A stretch of DNA of 64,000 nucleotides from Halomonas sp. SpR1 (GTDB taxonomy: Bacteria; Pseudomonadota; Gammaproteobacteria; Pseudomonadales; Halomonadaceae), in the NCBI RefSeq assembly GCF_031010175.1, contig NZ_JAUAMB010000015.1, forward strand, positions 1 through 64,000, in the 5' to 3' direction. The notes beneath the pieces were generated by a model that saw only the letters and a list, made by a program, of their open reading frames with translations, did no database searches and had not been told where the DNA came from. Of the stretch, positions 9,060 through 18,997 are shown piece by piece. Each line of letters opens with the position of its first letter. Positions within the stretch are counted from its first letter, which is position 1. Position numbers and translations under genes: made by a program.

Positions 9060-11102
9060 TTACAGCAGTAAGCGACGAATATCGGTCAGCACATCCGCCA
9101 GGAAGGCAGTAAAGCGTGCCGCATCAGCGCCGTTGATCGCGCGGTGATCGTAGGAGAGCGATAGCGGCATCATCAGGCGCGGCTGGAAGGCGCTGCCATC
9201 CCAAACTGGCTTCATCTGCGCTTTGGAGACGCCCAGAATGGCCACTTCCGGCGCGTTAACGATCGGGGTAAACGCCGTACCACCAATCGAGCCGAGGCTC
9301 GAAATGGTGAAGCAGCCACCGGTCATCTCGTCGCGCTTGAGCTTTTTGGTCTGAGCCTTCTTGCCTAGCTCTGCCATCTCCTTGGCAATCTCGATCAAGG
9401 ATTTTTTATCGGCATTGCGTACCACCGGCACCATCAGGCCGTCAGGCGTATCGACAGCAATACCGATATGGACGTAGTTCTTCCATACCAGGGTTTCGCC
9501 GTCACCCTTCAGGCTGACGTTGAACTGCGGGAATTTACGCAGCGCAAAGGCGCAGGCCTTAACCATAAACGGCAGCGGCGTCAGTTTGGCACCCTGAGCT
9601 TCCGCTTCGGCCTTCATCGCTTTACGGAAAGCTTCCAGCTCGGTGATGTCCGCCTCGTCGAACTGGGTGACGTGGGGCACATTGAGCCAGCTGCGATGCA
9701 GGTTGGTCGCGCCCATCTTGAGCAGACGCCCCATGGGCTTTTCTTCCACTTCACCAAACTGGCTGAAGTCGACTTCCGGTATTGGCGGAATACCCGCACC
9801 GCCAGTGGCCGCGGCTGCCGCGCCAGGCTGGGCTTTACCCTGATTGGCAATCGCCTGCTTCACATAGGACTGTACGTCCTCCTTGAGCACACGATCTTTC
9901 GGGCCGCTGGGTTTCACCAGCCCCAAGTCGACCCCCAGCTCACGGGCCAGCATGCGCACCGCAGGGCCAGCGTGAACCAGCTTGCCATCGCGGGGCTTAT
10001 GGGCTGCCATCTGGGCTTCCGGGCTAGGCGTGCCCACCGGAGACTCAGTGGCCTTGGTCTCTTTTTTAGGCTCGGATTTTTCGGGTGCGGCTTTTTTCGG
10101 TGCGGCTTGCTGACTCTTAGAATCCGCTTTAGCACCAGCCACTTCGATATAGCCGATCACATCGCCTTCAGAGACGGTATCACCCTCTTTAACGGTCAGC
10201 TCAAGGAGCTTGCCTTTATAGGGACTAGGCACGTCCATAGAGGCTTTGTCGGACTCCAGGGTGATCAACGGGTCTTCTTCGTTGACCTCGTCACCCGCGG
10301 CTACGCCGATCTCGATAATCGGCACGTCAGAAGAGCCTGAAAGATCCGGTACGCGAATCTCTTTGCGCTCCGGCTCGCCGCTAGTCGTCTCTTCCTGATC
10401 GTCTTCAGAAGACGCTTCCGGCTCGCTGCTGGATTGGTTAGAAGAGAACTCTGCAGAAGCGCTCTCTTCCGGCGCCTCTTCACTGTCGTCGCCTTCGCCA
10501 GCGATCTCCATCTGGCCGATCACATCGCCTTCAGAAACCGTGTCGCCCTCTTTCACGGTAAAGCTGACAATCTTACCGCTATGGGGGCTGGGCACGTCCA
10601 TGGAGGCTTTGTCAGACTCCAGGGTGATCAGGGTGTCTTCGGCCTCGACCTCATCGCCTTCGCTGACGGCAACTTCGATAATTTCGACGCTCTCAGAGCC
10701 ACCGAGATCCGGCACTTTGATATCCACCGTTTGCTTACCGCCGGCGGACTTTTTAGCCGCGGGCTTCTGCTCTTGCGGTTTGTCTTCTTTAGGTGTTTCT
10801 TTTTTCGCTGGGGCCTCTTCAGACTGGCTATCAGACGAGCTCTCTTGTTTCTCGTCGTCGCCACCTTCGACTTCCAGCTCAACGATATCGTCACCTTCCG
10901 AGACGCTATCGCCTTCTTTGACCAGCACTTTGAGTACCTTGCCGCCTTTCGGCGCCGGTACGTCCATGCTGGCTTTGTCGGATTCCAGCGTGATTAGGGT
11001 GTCTTCCGCTTCGATGACGTCGCCTTCTGACACCGCAATCTCGATGATTTCGACATCGGTATCGCCGCCGATATCGGGAACTTTGATGATTTCGCTACTC
11101 AA
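9060..11102 (-). CDS. aceF: Pyruvate dehydrogenase E2 (dihydrolipoyl acetyltransferase), three lipoyl domains
   Basis: About 680 residues. Three lipoyl domains carry the lipoylation motif ESDKAS at K43, K165 and K286. They are joined by flexible, very acidic and Ala/Pro/Ser/Glu-rich linkers. The peripheral subunit-binding domain is at about 375-417 and the catalytic acyltransferase domain ends in DHRAINGADAARF, where HRxxNG is the variant also found in Pseudomonas and Azotobacter E2. The frame runs back to 11141, but no ATG precedes the first lipoyl domain closely; TTG at 11102, with GGAAGGAG eight bases upstream, is the best start. The gene follows aceE by 58 bp; E3 (lpd) is not in the window. 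Confidence 0.94.
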   Translation of the reverse strand: MSSEIIKVPDIGGDTDVEIIEIAVSEGDVIEAEDTLITLESDKASMDVPAPKGGKVLKVLVKEGDSVSEGDDIVELEVEGGDDEKQESSSDSQSEEAPAKKETPKEDKPQEQKPAAKKSAGGKQTVDIKVPDLGGSESVEIIEVAVSEGDEVEAEDTLITLESDKASMDVPSPHSGKIVSFTVKEGDTVSEGDVIGQMEIAGEGDDSEEAPEESASAEFSSNQSSSEPEASSEDDQEETTSGEPERKEIRVPDLSGSSDVPIIEIGVAAGDEVNEEDPLITLESDKASMDVPSPYKGKLLELTVKEGDTVSEGDVIGYIEVAGAKADSKSQQAAPKKAAPEKSEPKKETKATESPVGTPSPEAQMAAHKPRDGKLVHAGPAVRMLARELGVDLGLVKPSGPKDRVLKEDVQSYVKQAIANQGKAQPGAAAAATGGAGIPPIPEVDFSQFGEVEEKPMGRLLKMGATNLHRSWLNVPHVTQFDEADITELEAFRKAMKAEAEAQGAKLTPLPFMVKACAFALRKFPQFNVSLKGDGETLVWKNYVHIGIAVDTPDGLMVPVVRNADKKSLIEIAKEMAELGKKAQTKKLKRDEMTGGCFTISSLGSIGGTAFTPIVNAPEVAILGVSKAQMKPVWDGSAFQPRLMMPLSLSYDHRAINGADAARFTAFLADVLTDIRRLLL

Positions 11103-11160
11103 GGTCGCGCTCCTTCCAAATCGGATCGAGCCGGTGGGCAACCGCCCACCGGTCAGCGGT

Positions 11161-13833
11161 TTAGCTAGTCAGCGGGTTAGGCTTATTGGCATCAATGCCG
11201 TACTTCTTAAGCGCTTCACCAACCTGCTTGCGATCAATCTCGCCGCGTTCAGCCAGCGCACGCAGCGCCGCCACGGCAACGAAGTAGCGGTCTACTTCAA
11301 AGAAGTAGCGCAGCTTCTCACGGGTGTCTGAACGGCCAAAGCCATCAGTACCCAGTACAGTGTAGTCACCCGGCACCCAGGCGCGCACTTGATCGGCATA
11401 CAGCTTCATGTAGTCAGTAGAGGCAATAACCGGGCCATCGCGCCCTTCCAGGCACTTGGTGACGTGGGGCTTATGCGCCTCGGCGTCTGGGTTCAGGAAG
11501 GCTACACGGTCTAGCAGCAGCGCTTCACGACGCAGCTCGTTAAAGCTGGTAACGCTCCAGATGTCGGCGCCAATACCCCAATCGTTCTCAAGCAGTTCAG
11601 CGGCAGCTTCTACTTCGCGCAGAATGGTGCCAGAGCCCAGCAGTTGAACGCGGCCTTTGTCACCCTTGGTTTCGCGCAGCAGGTACATACCTTTGACGAT
11701 ATCGTCGGCGGGTACGTTTTCCAGCGCAGGGTGCTCGTAGTTCTCGTTCATCACCGTCAGGTAGTAGAAGCAGTTCTCTTTGTCAGTGAACATGCGCTTC
11801 AGGCCATCCTGAACAATGACCGCCACTTCATGGGCATAGGTCGGGTCGTAGCTGCGGCAGTTGGGAATGGTCGAGGCCTGAATCAGGCTGTGGCCATCCT
11901 GGTGCTGCAAACCTTCGCCGTTAAGCGTGGTACGCCCTGCGGTGCCGCCAACCATAAAGCCGCGTGCCTGCAGGTCGCCCGCCGCCCAGGCCAAGTCGCC
12001 AATGCGCTGGAAGCCGAACATCGAGTAGTAGATGTAGAACGGCAGTAGCGTGACGTTGTTGTTGCTGTAGGAGGTCGCGGCGGCAATCCAGGCCGACATG
12101 GCGCCCGCTTCGGTAATGCCCTCTTCGAGAATCTGACCTTTTTGATCCTCGCGGTAGAACATGATCTGGCCTTTATCCACCGGCTCGTACTTCTGGCCTT
12201 CCGAGGTGTAGATACCCAGCTGGCGGAACATGCCCTCCATACCGAAGGTACGCGCTTCGTCGGGGATAATCGGCACGACTTTCTTGCCTAGCTTTTTATC
12301 TTTCACCAGGCCATTGAGTACGCGCACAAACGCCATGGTGGTGGAGACTTCACGACCTTTCGAGCCGCCCATTTGCGAGGCAAAGGTTTTGTCTTCGAGG
12401 CTGGGAATCTCCAACGCTTCAAAGTCGCTCTGGCGGCTGGGCAAATACCCCCCCAGACGCTCACGCTGCAGGTGCATGTACTTGAGCTCGGGAGAGTCCT
12501 CTTCCGGCTTGTAGTAAGGCACTTCTTTGAGCTGTTCGTCGGTGAGCGGAATACCGAAGCGATCACGGAAGGTCTTGAGCGCTTCGTACTCCATGCTCTT
12601 GACCTGGTGCGCTTCGTTGGCCGCTTCGCCATCGCCGCTGCCCATGCCGTAGCCTTTAACGGTGTGCGCCAGGATAACCGTGGGCTTGCCGTTAGAGGTG
12701 TTAACCGCTTCGTTGTACGCCGCGTAAACCTTGAACGGATCGTGACCGCCGCGGTTGAGCTTCCAGATATCTTCGTCAGAGAGGTCGTTGACCATCGCCT
12801 CGGTTTCTGGGTACTTACCGAAGAAGTGCTCGCGGGTGTACGCACCGCCGTTGGCCTTGTAGTTCTGATACTCGCCGTCGACCGCTTCGTCCATACGCTT
12901 CTGAAGGACGCCTTTCTTATCCTTCTCGAACAGCGGATCCCAGTGGCGGCCCCAAACGACCTTGATCACGTTCCAGCCAGCGCCACGGAAGACGCCTTCG
13001 AACTCGTCCATAACGCGGGAATTGCCGCGCACAGGACCATCAAGGCGCTGCAGGTTACAGTTGATGACGAAGACCAGGTTGTCGAGGTTTTCGCGACCGG
13101 CCAGAGAAATCGCACCCAGAGATTCCGGCTCGTCACACTCGCCGTCACCCATAAAGCACCAGATCTTGCGGTCGTACATATCCTTCAGCTCACGGTGATG
13201 CAGGTACTTCATCACGTGCGCTTGATAAATCGCTTGAATGGGGCCAAGGCCCATGGATACCGTGGGAAACTGCCAGTAGTCAGGCATCAACCACGGGTGC
13301 GGGTAGGACGAGAGGCCATCGCCATCGACTTCCTGGCGGAATTTGTCCATCTGCTCTTCAGACAGACGGCCTTCCAAATAGGAACGCGCGTAGATACCCG
13401 GCGCCACGTGCCCTTGGATATAGATCAGGTCACCGGCAAAGTCGCCCTGGGGGGCGCGGAAGAAGTGGTTAAAGCCCACGTCATACAGGGTTGCCGAAGA
13501 CATAAAGCTGGCAATGTGGCCACCCAGGCCCGGCTTGGCGCGGTTGTTGCGAATCACCTGCGCAATGGCGTTATAACGGATCAAAGAGCGAATACGACGC
13601 TCCATGAACAGGTCGCCAGGCATCGGTGCTTCACGGTGAACCGGGATCGTATTTCGGTGCGGGGTTGTCACCGAGAAGGGCACCCTCATGCCGTCCCGAC
13701 GCAGGCGATCCGCCAGGCGGGTCATCAGGTAGCGGGCACGATCTTCGCCCTCACGATCCAATACCGATTCCAGGGAATCAATCCATTCCGTGGTTTCGAT
13801 CGGATCGAGATCTTCTCTTGTCTCCAGACTCAT
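11161..13833 (-). CDS. aceE: Pyruvate dehydrogenase E1 component, homodimeric type
   Basis: An 890-residue thiamine-diphosphate enzyme that decarboxylates pyruvate and acetylates the lipoyl groups of E2. It is full length against about 887 in E. coli. The TPP/Mg motif is GDGECDEPESLG...FVINCNLQRLDGPVRGN. The early residues (TTEWIDSLESVL...RARYLMTRL) match the E2-binding N-terminus of homodimeric E1. CGGAGAG precedes the ATG. It forms an operon with aceF. Upstream lies a 413-bp non-coding region with inverted repeats, the probable control region. Confidence 0.97.
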   Translation of the reverse strand: MSLETREDLDPIETTEWIDSLESVLDREGEDRARYLMTRLADRLRRDGMRVPFSVTTPHRNTIPVHREAPMPGDLFMERRIRSLIRYNAIAQVIRNNRAKPGLGGHIASFMSSATLYDVGFNHFFRAPQGDFAGDLIYIQGHVAPGIYARSYLEGRLSEEQMDKFRQEVDGDGLSSYPHPWLMPDYWQFPTVSMGLGPIQAIYQAHVMKYLHHRELKDMYDRKIWCFMGDGECDEPESLGAISLAGRENLDNLVFVINCNLQRLDGPVRGNSRVMDEFEGVFRGAGWNVIKVVWGRHWDPLFEKDKKGVLQKRMDEAVDGEYQNYKANGGAYTREHFFGKYPETEAMVNDLSDEDIWKLNRGGHDPFKVYAAYNEAVNTSNGKPTVILAHTVKGYGMGSGDGEAANEAHQVKSMEYEALKTFRDRFGIPLTDEQLKEVPYYKPEEDSPELKYMHLQRERLGGYLPSRQSDFEALEIPSLEDKTFASQMGGSKGREVSTTMAFVRVLNGLVKDKKLGKKVVPIIPDEARTFGMEGMFRQLGIYTSEGQKYEPVDKGQIMFYREDQKGQILEEGITEAGAMSAWIAAATSYSNNNVTLLPFYIYYSMFGFQRIGDLAWAAGDLQARGFMVGGTAGRTTLNGEGLQHQDGHSLIQASTIPNCRSYDPTYAHEVAVIVQDGLKRMFTDKENCFYYLTVMNENYEHPALENVPADDIVKGMYLLRETKGDKGRVQLLGSGTILREVEAAAELLENDWGIGADIWSVTSFNELRREALLLDRVAFLNPDAEAHKPHVTKCLEGRDGPVIASTDYMKLYADQVRAWVPGDYTVLGTDGFGRSDTREKLRYFFEVDRYFVAVAALRALAERGEIDRKQVGEALKKYGIDANKPNPLTS

Positions 13834-14246
13834 AGAGGTCTCTCCGAATGACGATAAATGACAAAAATCCCCGCTACCCTGAAGGGCCTGGGGCGGCGGT
13901 GTGGAAATCCACCACTCGCCAACATTCAGCCGGTGATTAAACGCCGGATAGGGGTTTTAGCTCTACATTCAACAAGCTACGTACTTATTTAGGTACTTAT
14001 TGATGTAGTAAAGCTACATGATGCTGTTAAGCGTTAGCCTTTTGTATAGGGGAAGATACCTCAAAGTCGCCACGCTGCCAATTCCATCGCGGTGGAAAAG
14101 CCTATCGAAAACAAACTATTGCAGTGCAACATAAGTGATATATAGAGTATTGAAGGCTGCCATCAGCAGGCGACAAAATGTAATTAAACTACCGTTTTAT
14201 TACGTTTGGGGTGAAGCACTTAGCTATTGAAACGCTCACTCGCCCC
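13834..14246. promoter_or_regulatory. Non-coding control region upstream of aceE
   Basis: No credible gene is seen in these 413 bp between aceE and ampD. It holds an inverted repeat ATGTAG-TAAAG-CTACAT at 14003-14019, another CTACATTCAA copy at about 13972-13981, and two GTACTTATT copies spaced 12 bp apart at 13981-14001. These sit 140-190 bp before aceE and could bind a regulator of pyruvate dehydrogenase. The half nearer ampD is AT-rich without clear structure. Confidence 0.4.
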
Positions 14247-14831
14247 CTAGCGCAACGCGCGACTCAGCTGCTGGTAAAAATACGCCCAATCAAATGCCGG
14301 GCCCGGGTCTGTTTTACGCAGCGGCGCGACGTGGGCATGACTGGTAATACGCTCGCTATTGATCTGGGGGTAACGCGCCATTAACCACACTGTCGCCTCT
14401 ACCAGCGCGTTATACTGGGCTTTGCGGTAAGGGGTAACGTCATCTCCTTCAAGTTCGATACCCACCGAGAAATCGTTGAGCGCTGTTCGCCACCCTGCTT
14501 GGTGAGCGTCCCACCAGCATGAGCGACCGGCATGCCACGCACGATGATCTGTATCAACAAACTGCACACATTCGCCATCACGACGAATGAGCAGATGAGC
14601 GGAGACTCTTAAGTGAGCTATTTCCGTAAAAAATGGGTGCTCACCAGCCGACAACCGATTGGTAAATAGCGCCTCAATAGCGTCGCCGCTAAACTGACCG
14701 GGAGGCAGACTAATAGCGTGAATGAGTAGTAGCGAGACCTCCTCACTGAGCCGGGCGTCGCAGTTGGGTGAAACGACTTGCCGGGCGCTACTCCACCAAC
14801 CGCTAAGGGGTTGTTTGTCTTCCATGCGCAT
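14247..14831 (-). CDS. ampD: 1,6-anhydro-N-acetylmuramyl-L-alanine amidase
   Basis: About 194 residues, amidase_2 fold. It removes the peptide from anhydro-muropeptides during cytoplasmic cell-wall recycling. Numbered from 14831, the zinc ligands of E. coli AmpD correspond to H38 (IHAISLPP), H165 (SHAHVAP) and D175, with catalytic E126 and K173 in RKTDPGPAFDW. The frame is open to a GTG at 14861, but GAGGAG lies just before ATG 14831 and nine bases before ATG 14825; one of these two is the likely start. It is divergent from nadC, a common arrangement in gammaproteobacteria. Loss of AmpD derepresses AmpC in some species; no ampC is seen here. Confidence 0.93.
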   Translation of the reverse strand: MRMEDKQPLSGWWSSARQVVSPNCDARLSEEVSLLLIHAISLPPGQFSGDAIEALFTNRLSAGEHPFFTEIAHLRVSAHLLIRRDGECVQFVDTDHRAWHAGRSCWWDAHQAGWRTALNDFSVGIELEGDDVTPYRKAQYNALVEATVWLMARYPQINSERITSHAHVAPLRKTDPGPAFDWAYFYQQLSRALR

Positions 14832-14918
14832 GGTCTCCTCTACAGTAACGCGTTCTTCCACGGCTCTCTTTCATTATAATGGCCACCCATAATCGACGAC
14901 GTTCAGAGAATCACTGCC

Positions 14919-15773
14919 ATGCATTATCAATCCGCTCTTGCTGAAGAAATCCGCGCCAGCGCCGCTCGCCTGTTGGCTGAGGACGTTGGCCCGGGTGATA
15001 TTACCGCGCAACTGATCCCTGAGCATCAGTGGGCCAGCGCCGACGTGATTAGCCGTGAAGCCGCCATACTGTGCGGAGCGCCCTGGGTGGATGAACTGTT
15101 TCGCCGCCTGGATAGTCGGGTAAGCCTGACATGGCACGCCGCCGATGGCGATAAACTTGAAGCTGGTCAGTGTTTCCTAACCCTGGAAGGCCCTGCCCGT
15201 ATCCTGCTTACCGGCGAGCGGGCAGCGCTTAACGTGCTACAAACGTTGTCGGCCACTGCCACGGCCACCCGCACCTATGTCGACCTGATCGAAGGCACTG
15301 GCGTCCGTCTGCTGGATACCCGCAAAACGTTACCTGGCATGCGCTTGGCGCAAAAGTATGCGGTCACCTGTGGGGGCGGGCACAACCACCGCATTGGCCT
15401 ATGGGACGCGTTTTTGATCAAAGAGAACCACATTGCTGCCTGTGGGGGGATCCAAGCGGCGGTGGCTCAGGCGCGCAAGCTCGCCAGCGACTTGCCTGTG
15501 GAAGTCGAGGTAGAAACATTTGAAGAGCTGGATCAGGCGTTGGCAGCGGGGGCTGATATTGTCATGCTCGACAACTTTGCCATCGAAGACCTTCACGTTG
15601 CCGTTGAAATTAACGGCGGCCGCGCCACCCTGGAAGCCTCGGGCAACGTGGATGCCACAACTCTGCGGGCAATCGCCGATACCGGCGTTGACTGTATCTC
15701 CAGCGGGGCACTGACCAAAGATATCGCCTCGATCGATCTTTCCATGCGGATTACCCGCAGCTATAGCGTCTAA
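14919..15773 (+). CDS. nadC: Quinolinate (nicotinate-nucleotide) phosphoribosyltransferase
   Basis: A 284-residue enzyme that joins quinolinate to PRPP, giving nicotinate mononucleotide and CO2 in de novo NAD synthesis. Family signatures are DVGPGDITA near the N-terminus, [12 protein letters not shown], the [10 protein letters not shown] phosphate-binding loop, [20 protein letters not shown], and [10 protein letters not shown]. Length and motifs are normal. nadA, the preceding step, lies 9 kb away in the same window. The last 4 bp overlap the convergent acetyltransferase gene. Confidence 0.97.
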   Translation: MHYQSALAEEIRASAARLLAEDVGPGDITAQLIPEHQWASADVISREAAILCGAPWVDELFRRLDSRVSLTWHAADGDKLEAGQCFLTLEGPARILLTGERAALNVLQTLSATATATRTYVDLIEGTGVRLLDTRKTLPGMRLAQKYAVTCGGGHNHRIGLWDAFLIKENHIAACGGIQAAVAQARKLASDLPVEVEVETFEELDQALAAGADIVMLDNFAIEDLHVAVEINGGRATLEASGNVDATTLRAIADTGVDCISSGALTKDIASIDLSMRITRSYSV

Positions 15774-16294
15774 GTTTCAACAGCGTTAAGCCGCTTGGTG
15801 AGCTTATAACGCAACAGTCGCTCCCCGCTTCGCTCGACCCACTGCTCGCCGTGGTTCTCCCAGCCACGGCGCAGTAAGCGCTCATAAAGCACTAAGCTAG
15901 CCTCTATCTCGACTTCCCCCTTGCCCTCCTCGATAAGCAGTCGCTCGGCATGTACCAGTAGCGTGGTGCCGATACCGCGGCCAGCCAGTGAGGGCCATAC
16001 GTAGAGGGTTTCAACTCGCCCGGCGACTAAATCCAGCTCAAGAAACCCCACGCAGCGACCATCGCAGGTTGCCACCAAGGTGGTGTAGAGCGCTTGCCTA
16101 ACTCCCCACGCGCTGCCCTCTCGGGGCAGTGCGTGGGCCCAGGCCTTCCGCTCCGATAGCGTGTAATGTGTGGCCGCACCTTGCATAACAGCGTGGTAAA
16201 ACACTTCCGCCTGGTCGGCGGCATCCCGGGCCAGCGCTGCGCGATACATTACCCGCGTACCGGCTGGCGCTTGTGGCTCCTCGGTATTCGTCAT
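15770..16294 (-). CDS. GNAT-family N-acetyltransferase
   Basis: A 174-residue protein of the GNAT fold. The acetyl-CoA-binding motif A is visible as [17 protein letters not shown], with the Q/RxxGxG/A signature as GRGIGT, followed by [18 protein letters not shown] and a C-terminal YERLLRRGW strand-helix. The N-terminal part ([19 protein letters not shown]) looks like stand-alone small-molecule or protein acetyltransferases. The substrate is unknown. GAGGTGATGC precedes the ATG. It is convergent with nadC with a 4-bp overlap and divergent from trmO. Confidence 0.85.
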   Translation of the reverse strand: MTNTEEPQAPAGTRVMYRAALARDAADQAEVFYHAVMQGAATHYTLSERKAWAHALPREGSAWGVRQALYTTLVATCDGRCVGFLELDLVAGRVETLYVWPSLAGRGIGTTLLVHAERLLIEEGKGEVEIEASLVLYERLLRRGWENHGEQWVERSGERLLRYKLTKRLNAVET

Positions 16295-16434
16295 GCATCA
16301 CCTCTGAGCTGTTCAACTTTCATTTGATCAAGACACATTCGATCACGCCCCATTTGGTCACGCTTAAGGCATTGGCCTGCTTTATACTACTTGGATCAAT
16401 TATACGCGAATCAACCCTAGCAAAAGGCAGTGTG

Positions 16435-17172
16435 ATGGACGACGCCCCTAACAGCGAGCACTTTACGCTGACGCCCATTGGTTATGTGGTTAGCGACTAC
16501 CCCGATAAATTCGGTATCCCGCGTCAGCCGGGGCTCGCCCCGGCTGCCAATGCCCGGCTTGTACTCACTGCGCCTTACAACGACCCGCTCGCCGTGCGCG
16601 GTTTGGAAGACTTCAGCCACCTGTGGCTAAGCTTTATTTTTCATCACAGCCCCGAACGTTGGTCACCGCTAGTGAGGCCTCCGCGCCTGGGGGGCAATAA
16701 AAAGGTCGGCGTTTTTGCCAGTCGCAGTACCCACCGCCCCAACCGCTTGGGGCTCTCGCTTGCGAGATTAATCGGTATCGACACCCAACACGGCGTAACT
16801 CTGCTCCTCCAGGGCTGCGATCTGGTCAGTGGCACCCCGGTAGTCGATATCAAGCCTTATCTGCCTTGGGCCGAATCTCATCCCAACGCACAGGCCGGTT
16901 TTGCCCCCGATACACCGTCGCTCATGGATGTCACCTTTCACCCCTCGGCGCTGGACATGCTCGCTCAGCGCCAGGACAGTGCCACACTGCGGGCATTAAT
17001 TGAACAGGTGCTAAGCCAAGACCCTAGACCCGCCTATAAGCAAAAGGATCGGGGGTCTGAGCGACTTTACGGTGTTCGACTGCGCGACGTGGACGTTAAG
17101 TTTTGCTCCCGCCAAAACGGCGAAGCCACCACCTTAGAGGTGATGGCTATCGAACCTTACGCCACGTCATAA
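16435..17172 (+). CDS. trmO: tRNA (N6-threonylcarbamoyladenosine37-N6)-methyltransferase
   Basis: About 245 residues, TrmO/TsaA (UPF0066) family, which methylates t6A37 to m6t6A on certain Thr tRNAs using SAM. The beta-barrel part holds PIGYVVSDYPDKFGIPRQPGL, then FSHLWLSFIFH, GVFASRSTHRPNRLGLSL and GTPVVDIKPYLPW, all family hallmarks. The frame is open upstream to 16273, but the ATG at 16435 has AAAGG at good spacing and matches the family length. It depends on t6A made by the TsaB/D/E/C pathway; tsaB is also in this window. Confidence 0.94.
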   Translation: MDDAPNSEHFTLTPIGYVVSDYPDKFGIPRQPGLAPAANARLVLTAPYNDPLAVRGLEDFSHLWLSFIFHHSPERWSPLVRPPRLGGNKKVGVFASRSTHRPNRLGLSLARLIGIDTQHGVTLLLQGCDLVSGTPVVDIKPYLPWAESHPNAQAGFAPDTPSLMDVTFHPSALDMLAQRQDSATLRALIEQVLSQDPRPAYKQKDRGSERLYGVRLRDVDVKFCSRQNGEATTLEVMAIEPYATS

Positions 17173-17187
17173 CTTAAGCGTGGCGGT

Positions 17188-17904
17188 TTACGCGGGAAAG
17201 GTAATACCCAAACGACGGCCAACTTCCTCGTAGGCCTCGATAACGCCACCCAACCCCTGGCGGAAGCGATCTTTATCCAGCTTCTCGCGGGTGTTGGCAT
17301 CCCACAGGCGGCAACCGTCCGGGGAGAATTCATCCCCCAGCACGACTTCACCTTTGAATACGCCAAACTCCAGCTTGTAATCCACCAGCAGCATATCGCC
17401 TTCAGCAAACAGCGCCTTGAGGATATGGTTAACCTTGAAGGTTAATACCTTCATCTTGGCTAACTGCTCGGGCGTGGCCCAGCCAAAGGTCTCCGCCAGC
17501 GACTCGTTAATCATCGGGTCGCCCTTCTCGTCGTTCTTCAGGAACAGTTCAAAGGTCGGTGGCGTAAGCGCGATACCCTCTTCGACACCCAGCCGTTTTA
17601 CCAAACCACCCGCGGCGATATTGCGCACTACGCACTCCACCGGGATCATCTGCATTTTTTTGACCAGACTCTCGGTATTGGAGAGCTGCTTTACAAAGTG
17701 AGTAGGAATACCTGCTTCCTGCAGCCGCTCCATAATGAAGGCGTTAAAGATGTTATTGACCATCCCCTTGCGGGCCAGCGACTCCACCTTTTTACCATCG
17801 AAGGCGCTGGTGTCGTCACGAAAATTGAGCACCAACAAATCCGGATCGTCGGTGGTATACACAGATTTCGCCTTACCGGCGTAAAGTTCTTGGCGCTTTT
17901 CCAT
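17188..17904 (-). CDS. purC: Phosphoribosylaminoimidazole-succinocarboxamide synthase
   Basis: A 238-residue SAICAR synthetase, the ATP-dependent ligation of aspartate to CAIR in purine synthesis. It opens with [23 protein letters not shown] and contains [24 protein letters not shown] and [13 protein letters not shown], all conserved. The ATG at 17904 with ACGGAG upstream gives the normal length, seven residues shorter than the longest frame. It lies 32 bp after bamC; dapA-bamC-purC order matches E. coli. It converges with trmO with a 15-bp gap. Confidence 0.96.
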   Translation of the reverse strand: MEKRQELYAGKAKSVYTTDDPDLLVLNFRDDTSAFDGKKVESLARKGMVNNIFNAFIMERLQEAGIPTHFVKQLSNTESLVKKMQMIPVECVVRNIAAGGLVKRLGVEEGIALTPPTFELFLKNDEKGDPMINESLAETFGWATPEQLAKMKVLTFKVNHILKALFAEGDMLLVDYKLEFGVFKGEVVLGDEFSPDGCRLWDANTREKLDKDRFRQGLGGVIEAYEEVGRRLGITFPA

Positions 17905-17936
17905 GGGGGCTCCGTAAGGGATCAAAGGTCAACAAA

Positions 17937-18920
17937 TTAACGTAAATAGCCGGAGACACGCTCAAGCAGCTCGCGCTGATCATCGGCGCTGAATGCCCGC
18001 TCGCTGGCGTTAATGGCACGCAGAATCGTCTGATCGCCGTCAGGCTGCAAGGCAAGACGTATCTGTTGAGACATCTTGCGCACGTCCGCGCTGAAGACAA
18101 TTTGCAGCGGATTACGGTTACGCTCGGTTTCGGTCATATAGTCAACCAGGAACTCGTGGTCACTGGGGTCGGCGGCCAGCAAATCACGCTGCCCTTCTTG
18201 GGCAAAGTCCAGCTCAAGGTAGTGGTTCAGTTCGGCCCAGACACGGTCAACTGGCTGGGGAATAATCACTTCCCACTCGTCGCCTTGCTGGCGAATTTGC
18301 AGCGTTTGCTCATCGGTAAGACGCTGCGCCGTCCATGAAGAGGAGACGCTGGCTGACGCGCTGCGCGAACTTAGGTGGCTCTCCAGCGCATCCAGGCAGC
18401 TCGCCATGGTTTGTCCGCCACTGACGCAGCGAACTTCGCTGCTGCCTGCGCGTAGCGCGCTCTGTAGCCGTATTTCCGCCTGTGAGGTAACGATAACCCC
18501 CTGGGAAGCGCTACTCTGTAGCATGTCCAACTGACGGCTGCGTACAAACTCTTCCAACTGCGGCCAAACTGTACCGGTATCGGCAGCCACCACTAGCCAG
18601 GTTTGATCGCCGACTTCACGGCGCTCAACGTACTCAGGCTCCAAGCCGCTACCGATTGCCAGTGACTGCGGAGGGCGAATTTCTGCCGCTTCGTCAAGCC
18701 GTGCCCCCTGGGTGGCGGCCTGAGGAACCGGTAGCGCATCGCGGTAGCGTTGGGTATTGCGGGTCTCTGGCAGCACCAGAGGCGGCGCCGGAGCGGCCTC
18801 AGTGTAATCCAGGTTACGGTCGTGGTAAAAACCATCCCGCGCACAACCAGAGAGCGCGACAGCCGCTGCAAGTGCCAGCGGAACCCATTTAAGCGCACGT
18901 ATTTCAAGCACAGAGCTCAT
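17937..18920 (-). CDS. bamC: Outer membrane assembly lipoprotein BamC
   Basis: About 327 residues. A lipoprotein signal peptide is followed by the lipobox LSGC near residue 26, so the protein is anchored in the outer membrane facing the periplasm. Two helix-grip domains follow, as in the BamC family (PQSLAIGSGLEPEYVERREVGDQTWLVV...; ...RVWAELNHYLELDF...FLVDYMTETERN). BamC is an accessory part of the BAM complex that inserts beta-barrel proteins; BepA, a protease acting on that complex, is encoded 4 kb away. AAGGTGG precedes the ATG at 18920; one codon upstream is a TTG. Confidence 0.9.
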   Translation of the reverse strand: MSSVLEIRALKWVPLALAAAVALSGCARDGFYHDRNLDYTEAAPAPPLVLPETRNTQRYRDALPVPQAATQGARLDEAAEIRPPQSLAIGSGLEPEYVERREVGDQTWLVVAADTGTVWPQLEEFVRSRQLDMLQSSASQGVIVTSQAEIRLQSALRAGSSEVRCVSGGQTMASCLDALESHLSSRSASASVSSSWTAQRLTDEQTLQIRQQGDEWEVIIPQPVDRVWAELNHYLELDFAQEGQRDLLAADPSDHEFLVDYMTETERNRNPLQIVFSADVRKMSQQIRLALQPDGDQTILRAINASERAFSADDQRELLERVSGYLR

Positions 18921-18997
18921 CAAGCCACCTTAAGTCAACAAATCAGGTACCCAGCTCAGCGGAAAGTGAGCTGGATAGCAAAGGGTATTGTGTCGGG

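Noticed and set aside
12373..13851. 492-codon plus-strand frame antisense to aceE
   Set aside because: GC-rich coding shadow of aceE; no ribosome site and no recognisable domain.
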